A DNA stretch of 64,000 bases from Callorhinus ursinus (taxonomy: Eukaryota > Chordata > Mammalia > Carnivora > Otariidae): NCBI RefSeq assembly GCF_003265705.1, contig NW_020312828.1, forward strand, positions 57,144,478 through 57,208,477, given 5' to 3'. How positions within the stretch are numbered: position 1 is the stretch's first letter; every line of letters starts with the position of its first letter. The translations under genes and the position numbers were made by a program. The notes beneath the pieces were generated by a model. The model was not told the DNA's origin, did not search any database, and saw nothing but the letters and a program-made list of their open reading frames with translations. Positions 24,801 through 40,335 of the stretch are shown one piece after another.

Positions 24801-26340
24801 GGTTTTCTCAGATGAAGATGAAAATACATTAAAAAAATTGTGCAGTGTTAATGGATGCTAATAGAACCAGTGGAAAAAACTATCTTCCTTTCTGGTTAAT
24901 ACGCATTTGAAATAATGACAATATAAAACAAGAAAAAAATGTAATGTTTCTAAGGCTAATGGAGCAGGATAAATAGCTAGGTTATTCTTCCCTTTTAGCA
25001 GGAACACCTAGTGTCATATCTTGAATCATAACTTTGGCAAACTCATAAATCTCCTACAGAGCAGATTAGCTGTGATTTGTTATACCCCAATATGGACATC
25101 ACTGGTTTTAACAAGTAAGGAATATCATTAAACTTCTTAAGATTACAGTGGTAATTTATTCATTTCTGCTTTTGCACACAGTAATCAGCATACTTTCATG
25201 TACATAATAAATATTAAATGAATTTTAATTGAATAAGAATGAATTACATTTATAATAAAGAACTATTTTCTTGATTTGCAACATTTGTTGCCTCTTTATA
25301 GTTTAAGATAGTTACTGTCCAAATTCTATAGAATAAAACACTGATAGTTCCAAAGATTAAAGCTGAAGTTCTAAAGATAATGACAACTTAATTAGGCAAT
25401 TATGTATCATTTTATATTCATAGATACATTTTTGGTCTCTCAATCAATAGTATGGTCTTAAAAAAAAAAAAGAAAGGTCATTTTCAAACTGAGTTTTTTG
25501 GAGCCCTAAGGTTTCCCTATACTCAGATGGAATGAGGGGCAGTCTGACCATTGGGGGATGCCAATCCTCCTTCCTGACCTTCCATCAGAGCAGCCCAGCT
25601 TTTAAATTTTTTTTTCTATTTTGGGTTTCTAAACAGGAGATTTCATTTGAAAACTTATTTTCTTTTAAAGAAAGTTTCAAAAGCATGGTCCTAGGCAATT
25701 AGCAAAACACAATTTAAGAATTAAAATACATTGTAAAAAAGAAACTCTAGTTACATAATTTAGTTGCTACCTTTAAAATTAAAAAAAATAAAATATACCA
25801 AAAAATACATATTTAATTTACAGGAGATTTACAGTCAGTGCTATCTCATGCAAAATCTACAGATGACAAAAAGAAGATATCTTTAGATAAAATCTGGGAA
25901 GGTTTTTTAGCAGGTGTTCCATTTAGAACCAACACACTACTTAACAGAGAGCATGGTAATTATGAAAATTATTTTTAGTAGGCAAAGTTGCTAAAGCTAT
26001 CTGCACATCAAAATTTGAAACTTCTCAAAATGAACCCTGCTTCAACTCTGAGTTCAGGTTTTAAATTACGGAGAATGCAAAAATACGATTTTCACAGTAG
26101 GAAAAAAAATCATGGTAAACTAAATTTTTAAGGACATACTTTTCCCTATATTATATCACATTATACATGTTAAATCATTTGTTCAGCTTTACTAATCACT
26201 TATCATGACATAGCAAAGGGTTGCTAATGGAAATATGAAGATAGATATGACATATTTCCATCTGGTAATATAGTATATATCTGACACAGGTCTTATACAG
26301 CAGAGAAAGTGTTATTTTGTGATGAGTGGAGTTAAGAAAG
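24801..26340. other. Intronic sequence, no gene seen
   Basis: AT-rich, with an A run at 25461-25472. 25500-25600 is slightly GC-richer without a recognised element. Confidence 0.5.
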
Positions 26341-26690
26341 TCTTCACAGAAGAAATATTTGAATTTTGTCCTGAAGGATGAGTGATGTGATGCTATTTAA
26401 ATAAGAATAGAGAATCCAGAGGAATTGTCTGAATGTCCAGAGAGGAGAGTTATGAAACAATTTGCTGGGATGGAGAATTACAGAAAATTCGATAAAATTG
26501 TACTGTAGAAAGAAAAAGGGTGAAGAAAGCTGGAAGATAAGACGAATCAAGGCTGTGGACCTTATCTCTAAGCAATGAAAAGTATGGAAACACCTACAGC
26601 AGAAGTGTAATATGACATTTTTCTGCTGCTGGAGAGCACCATTCACAGTGTGGACCTTGGATTAGAATAGATTGAAGGGAGGGAGAAGAA
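26341..26690 (+). mobile_element. Degraded old dispersed repeat
   Basis: The sequence around 26364-26395 (ttttgtcctgaaggatgagt), a degraded ggaccttatctct motif and gagagcaccattcacagtgt follows an old mammalian repeat that also appears at 58670-59070 and 61500-61770. Family not assigned. Confidence 0.45.
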
Positions 26691-26769
26691 TAAGGGCATC
26701 ATTCACTAAGAATCGCCTATGTTGGTTTCAACTATCTCATCTCTGTAGATATTTGTGCTTAAATAGTTG

Positions 26770-26905
26770 GGTATGTTTTTCTCTGTCACTATATCATGAT
26801 TTCCCTGAGAGATAATATCTGGCTCTTCTTCCTATATTCAACAATTCATTCAGAAGCCAGCACATAGCAGATCCTTAGGATTTTTTTTTAATTATTTGTT
26901 GAAAA
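26770..26905 (+). mobile_element. L2 3' end, degraded
   Basis: ccctgagagataatatctgg, agccagcacatagcagatcc and a trailing atttgttgaaaactga resemble the L2 3' terminus. Weak. Confidence 0.45.
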
Positions 26906-26909
26906 CTGA

Positions 26910-30050
<3,141 letters not shown>

Positions 30051-30084
<34 letters not shown>
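30051..30084 (+). repeat. (CA)n microsatellite
   Basis: About 17 CA units. Confidence 0.95.
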
Positions 30085-30087
<3 letters not shown>

Positions 30088-30569
30088 CCATTTGGAAAGA
30101 TCTTTCAAAGAAATTTTGTGGCATATGAACTTTCAATTTTCAAATTGGTGAGTTCATAAGTACTACTCTTTTGAGCTCTAGTAGCAAGACAGGTTTATGG
30201 GCAAGAGTGAGAGCTCAAGCTCAGAGACATGACAGAAAGCAAAATGATTTCATTATGAAGTGGGCATGAAAGCTTAATACTACAGGATATACATCAGATA
30301 CACCATATCAAATATGCCAACAATCTGCCTCACACTAACTATTAAAAGTTAGTGTTTTCAGGAGAGGATTGCATAATTGCTCCTTCTTATGTTCTCTTAT
30401 TTCCTTTTCAGTCCTGAACTTTTACCACCCTAAACCATGATACCGTCATCGGTTCATAAAGAACAGCTAACACATACAGGCTAAATCGTTCCCTCGCTAA
30501 CTTGATTCCACATTGGATGGTGTAAGGGTAAATACAAGTCTGAAAAATAATGATAATTAAGTTAAAATT

Positions 30570-31067
30570 TTCCCTGATGCCACAAGGGGAAGAGAAAACC
30601 CCCTTCTCTTTAGCATTTCCTTTAGAATACTTGAAATTATAAATGACATCTGTTTATTTCAATTATATAAAAATCTTTTAAATTAAATAAGCCTCTTGCC
30701 AGTGTTGCATCCTGTGAATGTCTTTCTTGGAGGCCTGGGTGCCATTTCTTTGAAATGTGAACATCAAGGAGGACATTGTCCTGTCCCCCCGTTTTTGTGG
30801 GAATTTAAGCTTTAGGCATGTAGATCCATGATGTAACTTCCTGCCCATCATAAAGATAGGAGTTTTATTTAAAATATTTATGGATAAGGGCAATTAACAT
30901 GCAGGTAAGGGACTGTATCTGCCTGACTTTATAAAAGGGTGCGATTTATTTATTTGCAGTCTCCTTGGTGGGTAGCCTATGATACACATCATAGTCTGTT
31001 TTAATGCTTATTCACTATTAAAAGTAGGTTGACAGGTGATTCTACTTTTAATTATATTTCTCCAACA
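30570..31067 (+). repeat. 5' LTR-like repeat of the provirus
   Basis: Aligns along its length to 37713-38252. Shared pieces include atttcctttagaa, tttgaaatgtgaacat, taattaacatg and tttttaattatattt, and both copies end in aaca. The start and end are estimated from where the similarity stops. Similarity is perhaps 65-75 percent by eye. Confidence 0.75.
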
Positions 31068-31830
31068 ACTTGGTGATGAGAATAGGATACAAATGGCAAT
31101 TCTTGAATTAAATGGACCGGCTAAAAGTGTTATGGTCACCAACAATCTAATAAGAGATAGTGGATTATAAAGTCTTTCTTCTAGGACTCTGCTTTTTTGA
31201 AATACTACCTGGGTGAACCACTCTCTCAAATTCAAGATTTTATTATTTAGTAAGCCAGCATAAATTGGGCTCTAAAATCCCATCAAGATCATGATTAGGT
31301 TTGATGGTGAAAAATATGGGAAGCCTGCAGTTCTTTCTCTTAAACATGTAATATCTCTCTGTCATATTAGGAATACTCAGGAGAATCTAGTCTTTCGGGA
31401 TTTTTGCACATTCTAGGAGGGCCTAATTCCAAGCAAATTAAATACCTGTATTTATTGGATGTAGGTCATTCTAAGAGGAAAGTTAAAAATGATTTGGATA
31501 GAGAAAAGACTGGGAAGAATGGGAGAAAATGTGAGAATTCAAGGGACTTTCTTTTTCACAGAGGGCCTGTCTTCTTTTCTCCTGCTGTCTCCCCACCTTC
31601 TGCCTCTCCTGTCTCTTTATTCTTTAAATTTATAGCCCCACACTTGGGGATGTGTACTAGCTACTGTGTGGAATTCTGCAGCCAACAGATTTTGCTCATT
31701 TGATGGAGCAAGCATTTGGGGGACCAGAAGGTCACCTAGCACACCAAAGATTAGCTACCATCCTCCACAACTGTGGAAGAACTAAGGAACTGTGGAAGAC
31801 CCACTGAAAGAGACTGCTCACAGCCTTTCC
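31068..31830 (+). other. Proviral leader region, poorly defined
   Basis: Lies between the 5' LTR-like repeat and the first gag remnant. The segment tttgggggaccagaaggtca near 31709 resembles the area just after a primer binding site in class I elements, but no certain primer site is seen. Part of the 5' gag region appears to be missing. Confidence 0.4.
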
Positions 31831-31837
31831 TCTAAAG

Positions 31838-32200
31838 GTGACCTGGGAGAAACTACAGTGTTACAAACAGAAGACAGGTGAATCCCCTATTATTTTCCAT
31901 CAACACTGTGTTGTTACTTTTTTAGGATTTAGAAGCATGGATCCAGGGGTGGACCAAAAGCATCTCTTGGTTCTATTCTATCCATCTTTGTCTTGGCTTC
32001 TCTTGTTGGTTATCCAAGCTGAAATTAAGGAAAAGGGAGTAGAAATTAAAGAAAAGGCAAGGATGACTATTACTCAAGTTTTAGCAGTAATTACTCAGTT
32101 TGGGGACAATCTGAACAAATATGAAGAAGAAAATAAGAAGTTAAAAACTGCAGGTTAACTGTTCAGTTAAGACTATTTACTAAAGAAAATCATCACTATA
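31838..32200 (+). pseudogene. gag capsid remnant of the provirus
   Basis: The 106-codon open stretch at 31838-32158 begins with a TWEKLQCYKQKTGESP-like segment that resembles the entrance to the major homology region of gammaretroviral capsid. The second half is lysine- and glutamate-rich as at the capsid C terminus. It is only part of a gag gene and ends at a stop before the protease region. Confidence 0.6.
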
Positions 32201-32429
32201 GTGGTGAAGAATCTGTGAAGAGAACTGAAGAGAAAACAGTTATTTTATTATTGCAAGAGGCTGCAATACTGGAAGAGGAATTGGAGAAAAAAAGACTCCA
32301 AAGGATGTAGAAATTGCAGAAATAGGAATCAGGAATGTCCAGGAGGCTAAGAAATACCCGGCAAAATGGTTTAAAATTGACAGACTGAGGAAATCTCAGC
32401 GGTAGGAACTGGTGAAATGTATGTTTCAA

Positions 32430-32700
32430 TAACTTTCCCTTCGGCTAACATATCATTGCTTTTTCTGGTAGATAGTAGTGTTATTTATTCTGAAATTTCC
32501 CCCAGAAATTCCTCATTTTCCATCTGGTGATAGATCAATAGAGGTCATTGGTAGTTTGAATCAGCTTTATGCTTCTTTCTTTCCTATTGTGGTTCTAACC
32601 TGAATAGATCCTGTGACTGAGGAACACATTTTCTTAATTTTTCCTGATTGTCCTGTAAGCCTATTGGGGAGAGATCTCTTGTGCAAATTAAGACTACCAT
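32430..32700 (+). pseudogene. Retroviral protease remnant
   Basis: The LLGRDLL motif that closes class I retroviral proteases is read at 32661-32681 (cta ttg ggg aga gat ctc ttg). Upstream around 32465-32500 is a degraded active-site loop of the form V-D-S-S-V in place of the catalytic D-T/S-G. A stop interrupts the stretch near 32602. Confidence 0.75.
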
Positions 32701-33049
32701 ATTGTATATTCCATTTGGAGTGTCTGTGAATTGCCCTTGGAAAAAGCATCTGGTTTGGTTACTGTGTGCCTTCTGAAAGAAAAGGGATATAGTAGGGAAT
32801 AGCAGGCCTATACCACGCTGGAAAAGTACCCTGAACAAATCAATGTATTACTTTGGCCCCAAGGAATAACAACACTGGTTTAATCTGAGATATAGAACCA
32901 ATAGAAATCATTTATCAGAAGTGTAAGTAATATGTCAAGCAATACCCTTTGTTGACGGCTCAATTAGAAGGAAAAAAACAGTTGTAAAAAAATTAGAAAA
33001 ACAAAGGATAATTATAAAAAGAAAGGGCACTCACCCTATAATATTAATA

Positions 33050-33995
33050 CTGCCAAATTCCCAATAAAGAAGTGAAGTAAATATGATAAAATGGTTGACC
33101 TTTGTACAAGATCTTTAGGAAATAAAATTGTTCCATTAATACCTGTAGTTCCTAACACCAGAACTATTAATAACTTTGGTACCATCCTCTGCAAGGTTTT
33201 TCTCCAATCTATCTATTTCTGTTGTTTTTTTTTTTTTTTTTCCTAGTTCCCCTCATGGACAAGTCTAAATCTTGTTTACTTTTACTTATGAAGGAGTCCA
33301 ATATTAATGGCAAAAAAAAAAAAATTACCTCAAGGGTTTCAGTACTCTCCTACTATTTCTCCAGTCATTTACAGGAAAACTTAGAGAAAGCTCTCCCACC
33401 AGAAGGATCCATAGGTATTCAATATATGAATGGTTTGCTGGTAGAATCAGAAACTGAAAAGCCAAGCAGGGCTGATGCTTTGCCTTTGTTACAATTCCCT
33501 CCGTTCACAAGGGCACAAGGCCTCACGAGATAAACTGCACTACTGCCTAACTGAGGTAAAATATTCAGGGTATCTGTGGATGCTGAAGGCCCCCAAAAGG
33601 ATACAATATAGGAGTCAGCCCATTTTGCAAATGAAATACCTTGTTAAATAAAAACAATTTAGCCAATTTGGGAGACTAGGAGGATATTGTAGACAATGGA
33701 TTCTAACCTTTGCAGAGGGGGCAAAACCTCTGATAGAGCAATTGTGTGATGATCGCTTAGTATCGTCTCAGCGTTGGGGGATTCTGAATTTTGAAAAGCC
33801 TTTCTAATTGTGTTGTCATCAAAATAAGGGCGCCACTTTTGGAGTTTTAACTCAAAAGCAGGGATTAGACCACACTTTAATAATGTATTTCTCAGTGCTT
33901 CTGGAGGCCAGGGCACTGGGATACTGAGACTCTGTAGCAGCAGCAGACTTTTAAAAAGGCTCAGGTCCTTATATTGAGTCACTTGACTTATTTCC
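33050..33995 (+). pseudogene. Reverse transcriptase remnant
   Basis: Fragments of fingers, palm and connection are spread over different frames. The usual Y-x-D-D active-site box corresponds to Y-M-N-G at 33423-33434, so both catalytic aspartates are lost. A T-run at 33225-33241 and an A-run at 33311-33323 coincide with frame changes. The connection segment with a G-R-L-G-G-Y-C-R-Q-W pattern is read around 33670-33705. An open frame on the opposite strand here is a shadow. Confidence 0.75.
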
Positions 33996-33999
33996 ATGC

Positions 34000-34127
34000 C
34001 CCATGTGCTGTGACAGCTATCTCACAAGTAAGGTTCCAAATCCGTGGGTATGCCATCAGACTAGTTATAAATGGTCATTAAAAAAAAAAAAAATACTGTT
34101 AGGAAATGCAATCTCTTAGATCCTGAT

Positions 34128-34159
<32 letters not shown>

Positions 34160-34720
34160 ACCAGATCCTAATCAATTAGATGATCACAACTGTTCAATGG
34201 TAATAGAGGAAGACACCAGGCCCTGACTTGGTTTGTCTGATATTCTTGTTCATAATATTTGCAAATGGGTCACGTACTCAGGATAAAGGTGGCCAACGTA
34301 AGGCTTTGCATGGTACACTGACTTCTTACAAAATTTTGGAAGTTTCTATTTCGCCTTGAGCTAAGGTTGGCACAAGCAGCCTCATCAATAGCAATCACAA
34401 GAATTGCACCCCCATATAATATGTGTTTATTGCCTGTCATGCAACAGAACAAATTTGGAAAAAAAAAAACACAGAAAATCCTATACTTTGAGGGGAAATG
34501 AAGTATCTCATGTAAAATTGATAGCTGACTTGTTAAAGGCTGTACAACTGCCTGCTCAGATCAGTAACATCTTGTAGAGCTCACACAGGCAGAAATGAAA
34601 GCTTCTGAGGGCAATGATTTTGCTGACAGAGCTTCAAAAGCCACTATTAAATGTGGCAAGATTTCAAACTTAGAAGTCTCGCATTCAATAAAAACAAGCA
34701 ATTTTTGTTAATTTCCAAAA
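34000..34720 (+). pseudogene. RNase H region remnant
   Basis: Follows the RT connection without a clear boundary. The part around 34160-34225 and the end around 34610-34660 (ADRASKATIKCG-like, matching the G-N-x-x-A-D-x-A-A-K end of retroviral RNase H) support the call. An A-run at 34080-34093 and an insertion of T-rich sequence at 34125-34158 break it. Confidence 0.55.
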
Positions 34721-34899
34721 TATGCTTCACACACAAAAAATGTAAAAATGGATTAGAAAAGGAGCTAAAAGTAATTTGACTGAACTATAGGAATGATCTG
34801 ACAAAAACATTCTTATGCCACAGTCCTTATTTCTTGGTTAGCAATGCTGTGTCATCAATATAATCACCTAAGTCAAAAAGGGATTTTTAAAGGCACTAG

Positions 34900-35700
34900 A
34901 CTCTTACCACATATACTTAAAAGATGAACTTATTCACAACATATTAAAGAGATGAAAAATTTGCCAGCAGAATTCTTTACAGGCCACTCCCCAGGTCTGT
35001 GTAGGCAGTTCTCCCCAACCAACTTCTCTAGAATTTTTGGTGGCATTTGGATTTCATATAATTATTTCCTGCAGAATGTAAGAGATTTTGTCTAGTTATG
35101 GTATTATGATATCTGGATGGTCTGAATAAGTTGTTTCTCTCTTCAGATGCCAGTGCTCAAGCAGTGGTAAAGTCTCTCTTCATACAAACATTTTCCACTT
35201 TGGGAATACTAGAGCATAATGAATCGGAGAGAGGAAGTTATCTGATTTCTACTGCCATCCAGGAACGATGCAAATATTTACATATTCCTATAAGATCAAT
35301 CAAACGCATTTGCTAAAATTCAGCAATATACTAGATTAAAATGGCCTAGAACTTTACTGTTAGCTTTGTGAAAAATTAGAGCAACCTCTGCAAGCAAGCA
35401 TAATATTTTTCCCTTTGAACTTATATTTGGCAGGCTTATGAATTTGGGTCAGAGATCATGTCCCGTACCCAATTTAACTGAATGCTCTCATAAACATGTT
35501 CAATACTTCAAAGGGCTTCTTTCTTCCCCAGAAGTCCTGAGACATAAAGTTATAAGGTAAAGGACCTTGAAAGACCCACCAGAACAAGTCTGCTACCTCT
35601 ATTGACCAGGAGAGTCTGTCTACCTAAAACTGTTGTAGAAGAAAGATAGGCTCTTCCTGTGCTGGAAGGACTCTTTCAAATGCTGCTGATCACCCATACA
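34900..35700 (+). pseudogene. Integrase remnant
   Basis: The core is best seen in the open stretch 35131-35316, with an S-D-A-S-A-Q-A-V-V-K-S-L helix followed by an S-E-R-G box where functional integrases carry S-D-R-G; one catalytic aspartate is thus changed. The downstream part (about 35420-35700) resembles the C-terminal segment with a degraded G-P-Y-Q-V-L-L-like box. Stops and frameshifts are frequent. Confidence 0.7.
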
Positions 35701-36059
35701 ACTATCAAAGTGAAAAAAGAAAACCAAGGGAGACCCAGGCTTGCCAAGAGAGGCCAGCAGCACGTAAAGGGCTAGGCAGTGGTTCTCACAAAGGACTTTA
35801 AAATTAAAATTCTCGAGCAACTGATGATGGCCCTGAACTCAACTGAAAAAAGGTATTCTAGCTAATGTATGATTTTCATGGATTACCTTACTGTATTATT
35901 CACAGCAGTGTTATTTCAATATCTTTTAAAAATCATATTTTATTATGGACAAAAACATGCTATCTGTTAAACTATATTTTTCTTTCCGTACTCCCAGTAA
36001 TATGTCCCACAATCACTATTCCCAGACATCTCAAAATTGTATTCCCAGTGGCCAAGACA

Positions 36060-36560
36060 GCTTTAACGTTCCCCTGAGCTTGACTAAACTTTAGAGTGTC
36101 TTTTTCCTGACTACAGGCTCCTATTCTACTTTTTTTTTTTAGAGCCTTTACTTTAGAAAACTTGGAATTGTACGTCTTTTCTCTACACTTCAAGAAGCAA
36201 CTTTTCTACAACCCAAGAATGTGTTTCTCAAGGAGCTGGGAGCCAACCCTCTGAAATATAATCATGAAACGAGTTAGCACTCTGATCTTTCTGTCTGCTC
36301 AACTTTGATCAGCATCTATTAGCAGACACAGGTGACCTATTTACATCAATTAATCTCCCACCTACTGTTCTCCAGTACTTTCCCTCTAGTTCACCCCAGC
36401 TCGTAAAACCCACCCCATCTTTTATTTCAGAAGAGTTGAGTTTAATTCCTCTTCCTTACTGTAATGGCACTGACTCCTATTTCAATAGTCTTGGTCTCTA
36501 TTGCAGTAGAAGTCAATAGTCTTGAATAAAGTCTTCCCTAATTGTTTAACTAGCCTAGCA
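36060..36560 (+). repeat. Third LTR-like block (MER34-like, tentative)
   Basis: Contains ctttagaaaacttggaattg and ctcaaggagctgggagcca, which align with parts of the LTR pair (compare 37780-37800 and 37883-37900). It then continues into a different, LTR-like 3' half ending with an AATAAA at 36525-36530. It could be the true 3' LTR of the internal region, or a separate solo LTR. The family name is from memory. Confidence 0.55.
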
Positions 36561-37712
36561 TAATTTTTCTCTTACACCAGTAGACACATGATCTGCACTT
36601 CTCAGTCCAGCAATCTAATTATTGGCAGAGCAAAAAGTGCAATTATCTTCTTACTAATTTTTAATAATACCAGAGTAAAGTAAATAATACCCATCCTGAT
36701 ACTCACTTTCTAATTTTGACATAAAAAAACAGTTTTGTTAACTTGTTTGGTAGGATGCTGCAGAATGAAAAGCATTTAATTAGAAGACAAACAGAAATCT
36801 GGTTTTTACAAACTAAGTTGCAGAAGACAGATTTAATGCCACTTGATTAACTTTGAAATAACAAGTTCTCTCCAGTCCAAGTGTAGATAAATAAAAGTAA
36901 ATGTCTATTATCCACAGAGATTTAATTTACTGTTATAATAATATAAATATTGATTTTGACCCACACAAAACATGTCCCTTAGGCTGGGTTTGTCCCCAAG
37001 ACTTAAAATAATTAGAGTCATGTATTATTAAACACTGGAAGTCCAATATGTACCCTTCAACAGTTGCTTCATAATAGTACTAGATAACGGTACCGAGTAT
37101 CTTTGTGTTTGCATCTAGGGAAAATTATTTGGAAAGATGGAATAATTACCGAAGAGCCTAGATTATCTTCTGAATGTAATGTCGCTCATGTAATTGATGA
37201 GAACTTAGGAGAAATTTACTGGGACTCTCAAGAAATAAACTCTTACTGAAAAAATTAGATTCAGGCTCCAGGGTGAGGCTACTCCTTAGGCTTGGTTTGG
37301 TAAGATTTTGTAAGGAGCTATAAAATAATACAATAGACAGTGAATCATTTGAATATGTAAGCAATATAGACAACATAGCAATTTGTAAAACTAATGTATG
37401 ATGAAAGAGAATATTTGACCATTGCTATTCAATAATTTGCTTTACCCATTCACCATTGGTACAACATATTTAAAGGTTATTCCTCCAAGGCTAATATTGT
37501 ACTGAAATTTTAAATTCATCCTATTGTATTCCTGATAATTGCTTTGCTTTGTATTTTACTGTGAATTTGCTGTATATTTAGATGACTGCAAACTGCCCAG
37601 AGGAAAGTAGAAACAGCAACAGAGATGATTATAAAATTGTAGTTTTATTATAAAGTAGTCACATAAAGAAAAATTATAAGTGCCAATACAAATTAAGAAA
37701 AAAGTTTCAAAT
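36561..37712. other. Spacer between LTR-like blocks
   Basis: AT-rich sequence without recognised retroviral similarity. The purine-rich aattaagaaaaaag at 37691-37704 just before the 3' LTR-like repeat could be a degraded polypurine tract. Confidence 0.4.
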
Positions 37713-38252
37713 TGTCCTTGGTTCCAAAAGGGAAAGAAAACTTTCCTACTTTTCCATTTCTTTTTATCATTTCCTTTAGAAAACTTAGAATTAAAAATAC
37801 TTGCCTTCTCTGTGTTTTTCAGGCATATTTAAATGTTTTGAAAGCTAAACAAACCTATTCCAGTTTTGCACACCAAGATATCCTTCATGAAGGCCTTGGA
37901 GCCATCTCTTTGAAATGTGAACATGAAGAAAGATGGCACCCCTTCACCCTGCTTCTGTGGTGAGAGTTAAAGCCTAGATGCTTTGCTCCAGGATCTAACT
38001 TCCAGCTTATCATCAGGAAAAGAGTTCATTTTGTTTTACTTTTGATAAGGATAATTAACATGTATGTAATGGTTATATAAATGGGTGAGATTATTTTTCT
38101 CTTTTTGCAATCTCTTTAGCAGATTGCCTACAATGTGTGTCACAATTTGGCTTAATCCTTAATAGTAAGACTGATTAATTCTTTTCCACATATAGTGAAA
38201 AGGATTCACTTTGTTGGTAGGTGATTTTATTTTTAATTATATTTTCTTAACA
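37713..38252 (+). repeat. 3' LTR-like repeat of the provirus
   Basis: Partner of 30570-31067. It starts with TG at 37713 and ends in aaca at 38252, compatible with TG...CA LTR ends. The two copies differ at about a quarter to a third of positions and by several indels. Confidence 0.75.
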
Positions 38253-38479
38253 CTGATATTTCACTTGAAACTATGCTCTTTGCATGCAGCCTCAATGGCT
38301 AATTCCTCCCGACAGCCTCTCAAACACTTTAGATTAGACTCAAACTCGAGGATTCACCTACTTTGGACAACTTTCTATTCAGCTCACACCCTTGACAATA
38401 AAGGGTGCTTTTTTTGCCATGGAGGGGGGAGTTTTACATCATTCTCAAATGAGTATTCAAATGGTTTTAGTATGTTTTT

Positions 38480-38690
38480 TGTTTGTTTGTTTGTTTTTTG
38501 GCTTTTGGGTTTTTTTTAGAGAGAGAGCATGAGGGGGAATTGGCAGAGGGGAAGGGAGAGAGAGAATCTTAAGCAGGATCCATGCTCAGCACAGAGCCCA
38601 ACGTGGGGCTTGATCTCACGACCCTGAGATCATGACCTGAGGTGAAATCAAAATTTGGATGCTTAACTGACTGAGCCACCAAGGCACCCT
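38480..38690 (-). mobile_element. SINEC, minus strand, with target-site duplication
   Basis: The tail contains a (GTTT)n run. The body shows gggcttgatctcacgaccct and ctgagatcatgacctgaggt, and the head end is ctgagccaccaaggcaccct. Flanks GGTTTTAGTATGTTTTT (38463-38479) and GGTTTTAGTGTGTTTTT (38691-38707), 17 bp with one difference. Confidence 0.95.
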
Positions 38691-38707
38691 GGTTTTAGTG
38701 TGTTTTT

Positions 38708-39235
38708 AATATGCCTTTTTGAACCTATTATCTATAAACTTCAAAAAAAAAACCTTCTCTAATACATGTTTGTTAACAGGCTGAATAACCCCAGGGTTCA
38801 TAAAATAGTCTAATCTTCCTAGTTTGCCCCTTTGTGCTAGAATAAAAGAGTAAACTCCCTAAATAAGTGCACTCAGAAATCTTTCTGAAGCACTCAAATA
38901 CAATATGAAATATAGGATGGGATCTATGAAATTTCTATTAGGCTCAATGCCTGATTTTCTTTATAATCACTCTAGCCATATGTGTGCATACATTAGAGAT
39001 AACAGCTATATTTCTACATTCCAATATATCTTTTTGTATCATACAAATATATAACATTTGCTTTTTATGGAATTATATTTAACATTAATTCTTCTAGTAT
39101 AGTACTATCAAGGGTGATTTATATGTTATTTTTGGATACATGAAATTCACTACACCTGAGGATGGCTGTAAAATATTAGATTAAAAAAAACAAAACAAAA
39201 CCCTGAAACCTTGAAATATCACCAGTTGGGTGACA
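38708..39235. other. Intronic sequence, no gene seen
   Basis: AT-rich, no recognised element. Confidence 0.5.
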
Positions 39236-39237
39236 TC

Positions 39238-40335
39238 AGAAAGTGGTGTTGCCTCACATCGTTTGGATGGTTATTATCAAAAAGACAAAAAAGTAACACA
39301 TGTTGGTGAGGATGTGGAGAAAAAGAAACCCTTGTGTACCTGGTGGGAAGGTAAATTGGTACAGTCACTATGAAACAGTATGAAGGTTTTTCAAGAAATT
39401 AAAAATAGAACTACCATACTATTCCACAATCCTACTTCCAGGTATATATTCAACGGAAATGAAATCAGCATCTCCAAGAGGTATTTGTACTCCCATGTTC
39501 ACTGCAGCATGATCCACAACAGCCAAGATGCAGAAACAACCTAAGTGCCCACTAGCCGATGAATGAATCAAGAAAATGTGGCATATTATATGATGGAATA
39601 GTATTCAGCCTTAAAAAAGGCGATCCTGTCATTTGCAACAACATGGATGAAACTGGAGGATATTATGCTAAATGAAAAAAGGCAAGACAGAGAAAGACAA
39701 ATTCTTTTTTTTTTAAGATTTTATTTATTTATTTGACAGAGAGAGACAGCGAGAGAAGGAACACAAGCAGGGGGAGTGGGAGAGGGAGAAGCAGGCTTCC
39801 CCCTGAGCAGGGAGCCCGGACACGGGGCTCGATCCCAGGACCCTGGGATCATGACCTGAGCCGAAGGCAGATGCTTAACGACTGAGCCACCCAGGCGCCC
39901 GAGAAAGATAAATTCTACATGGTATCATTTACATGTGAAATCTTTTTTTAAAAAAGTCAAACTGATAAAAACAGAGAGTAGAAAATGGTTGCAAGGTGTT
40001 GGGGAGTGGGGGAAATAGAGGTTGGTAAAAGGGTATGAATTTTCAGTTACAGGGTAAGTTCTGAGATTTACTGTACAACATGGTGACTATGATTGCTAAC
40101 GCTCTATTGCTGTCTTGTATAACTGAAATTTGCTAAGAATAGAACTTACATGTTAGCATCAAAAAAAAAAAGAAGAAAAAAGGCAAAGGTAAATATGTGA
40201 AGTGATGGAAGGATGAACTAACTCAATGAGGAAAATCCTTTCACAATATATACATATATCATCAAATCATCATGGTATATACCTTAAATACTTAACACTT
40301 TTGTCAGTTATATCTCAATAAACCTGAGAAAAATA
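39238..40335 (+). mobile_element. Old L1 3' end with nested SINE
   Basis: Sense L1 3' text: ggatggttattatcaaaaag, gttggtgaggatgtggagaa, gatccacaacagccaagatg, caacaacatggatgaaactg, and the far 3' end aatcctttcacaatatatac plus tatatctcaataaacctgag. A SINE interrupts it at 39706-39901. Confidence 0.88.
39706..39901 (-). mobile_element. SINEC nested in L1, minus strand, with target-site duplication
   Basis: A well-preserved copy: poly(T), aagattttatttatttattt, gctcgatcccaggaccctgg and the head end actgagccacccaggcgccc. Flanks AGAAAGACAAATTCT (39691-39705) and AGAAAGATAAATTCT (39902-39916), 15 bp with one difference. Confidence 0.96.

Larger units (their letters stand above)
30570..38252 (+). mobile_element. 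Decayed class I endogenous retrovirus (provirus)
   Basis: A diverged direct repeat at 30570-31067 and 37713-38252 brackets remnants of gag, protease, reverse transcriptase, RNase H and integrase in retroviral order on the + strand. The protease and integrase remnants are of gammaretrovirus-like (ERV1) type. Every frame is broken by stops and frameshifts, and no clear env was seen. A third LTR-like block lies at about 36060-36560. The element is antisense to CSMD3, which is the orientation usually tolerated inside introns. The strong divergence between the two LTRs shows that it is old. Confidence 0.85.

Noticed and set aside
33659..33997. 112-codon minus-strand open frame
   Set aside because: Shadow of the retroviral RT connection region on the other strand.
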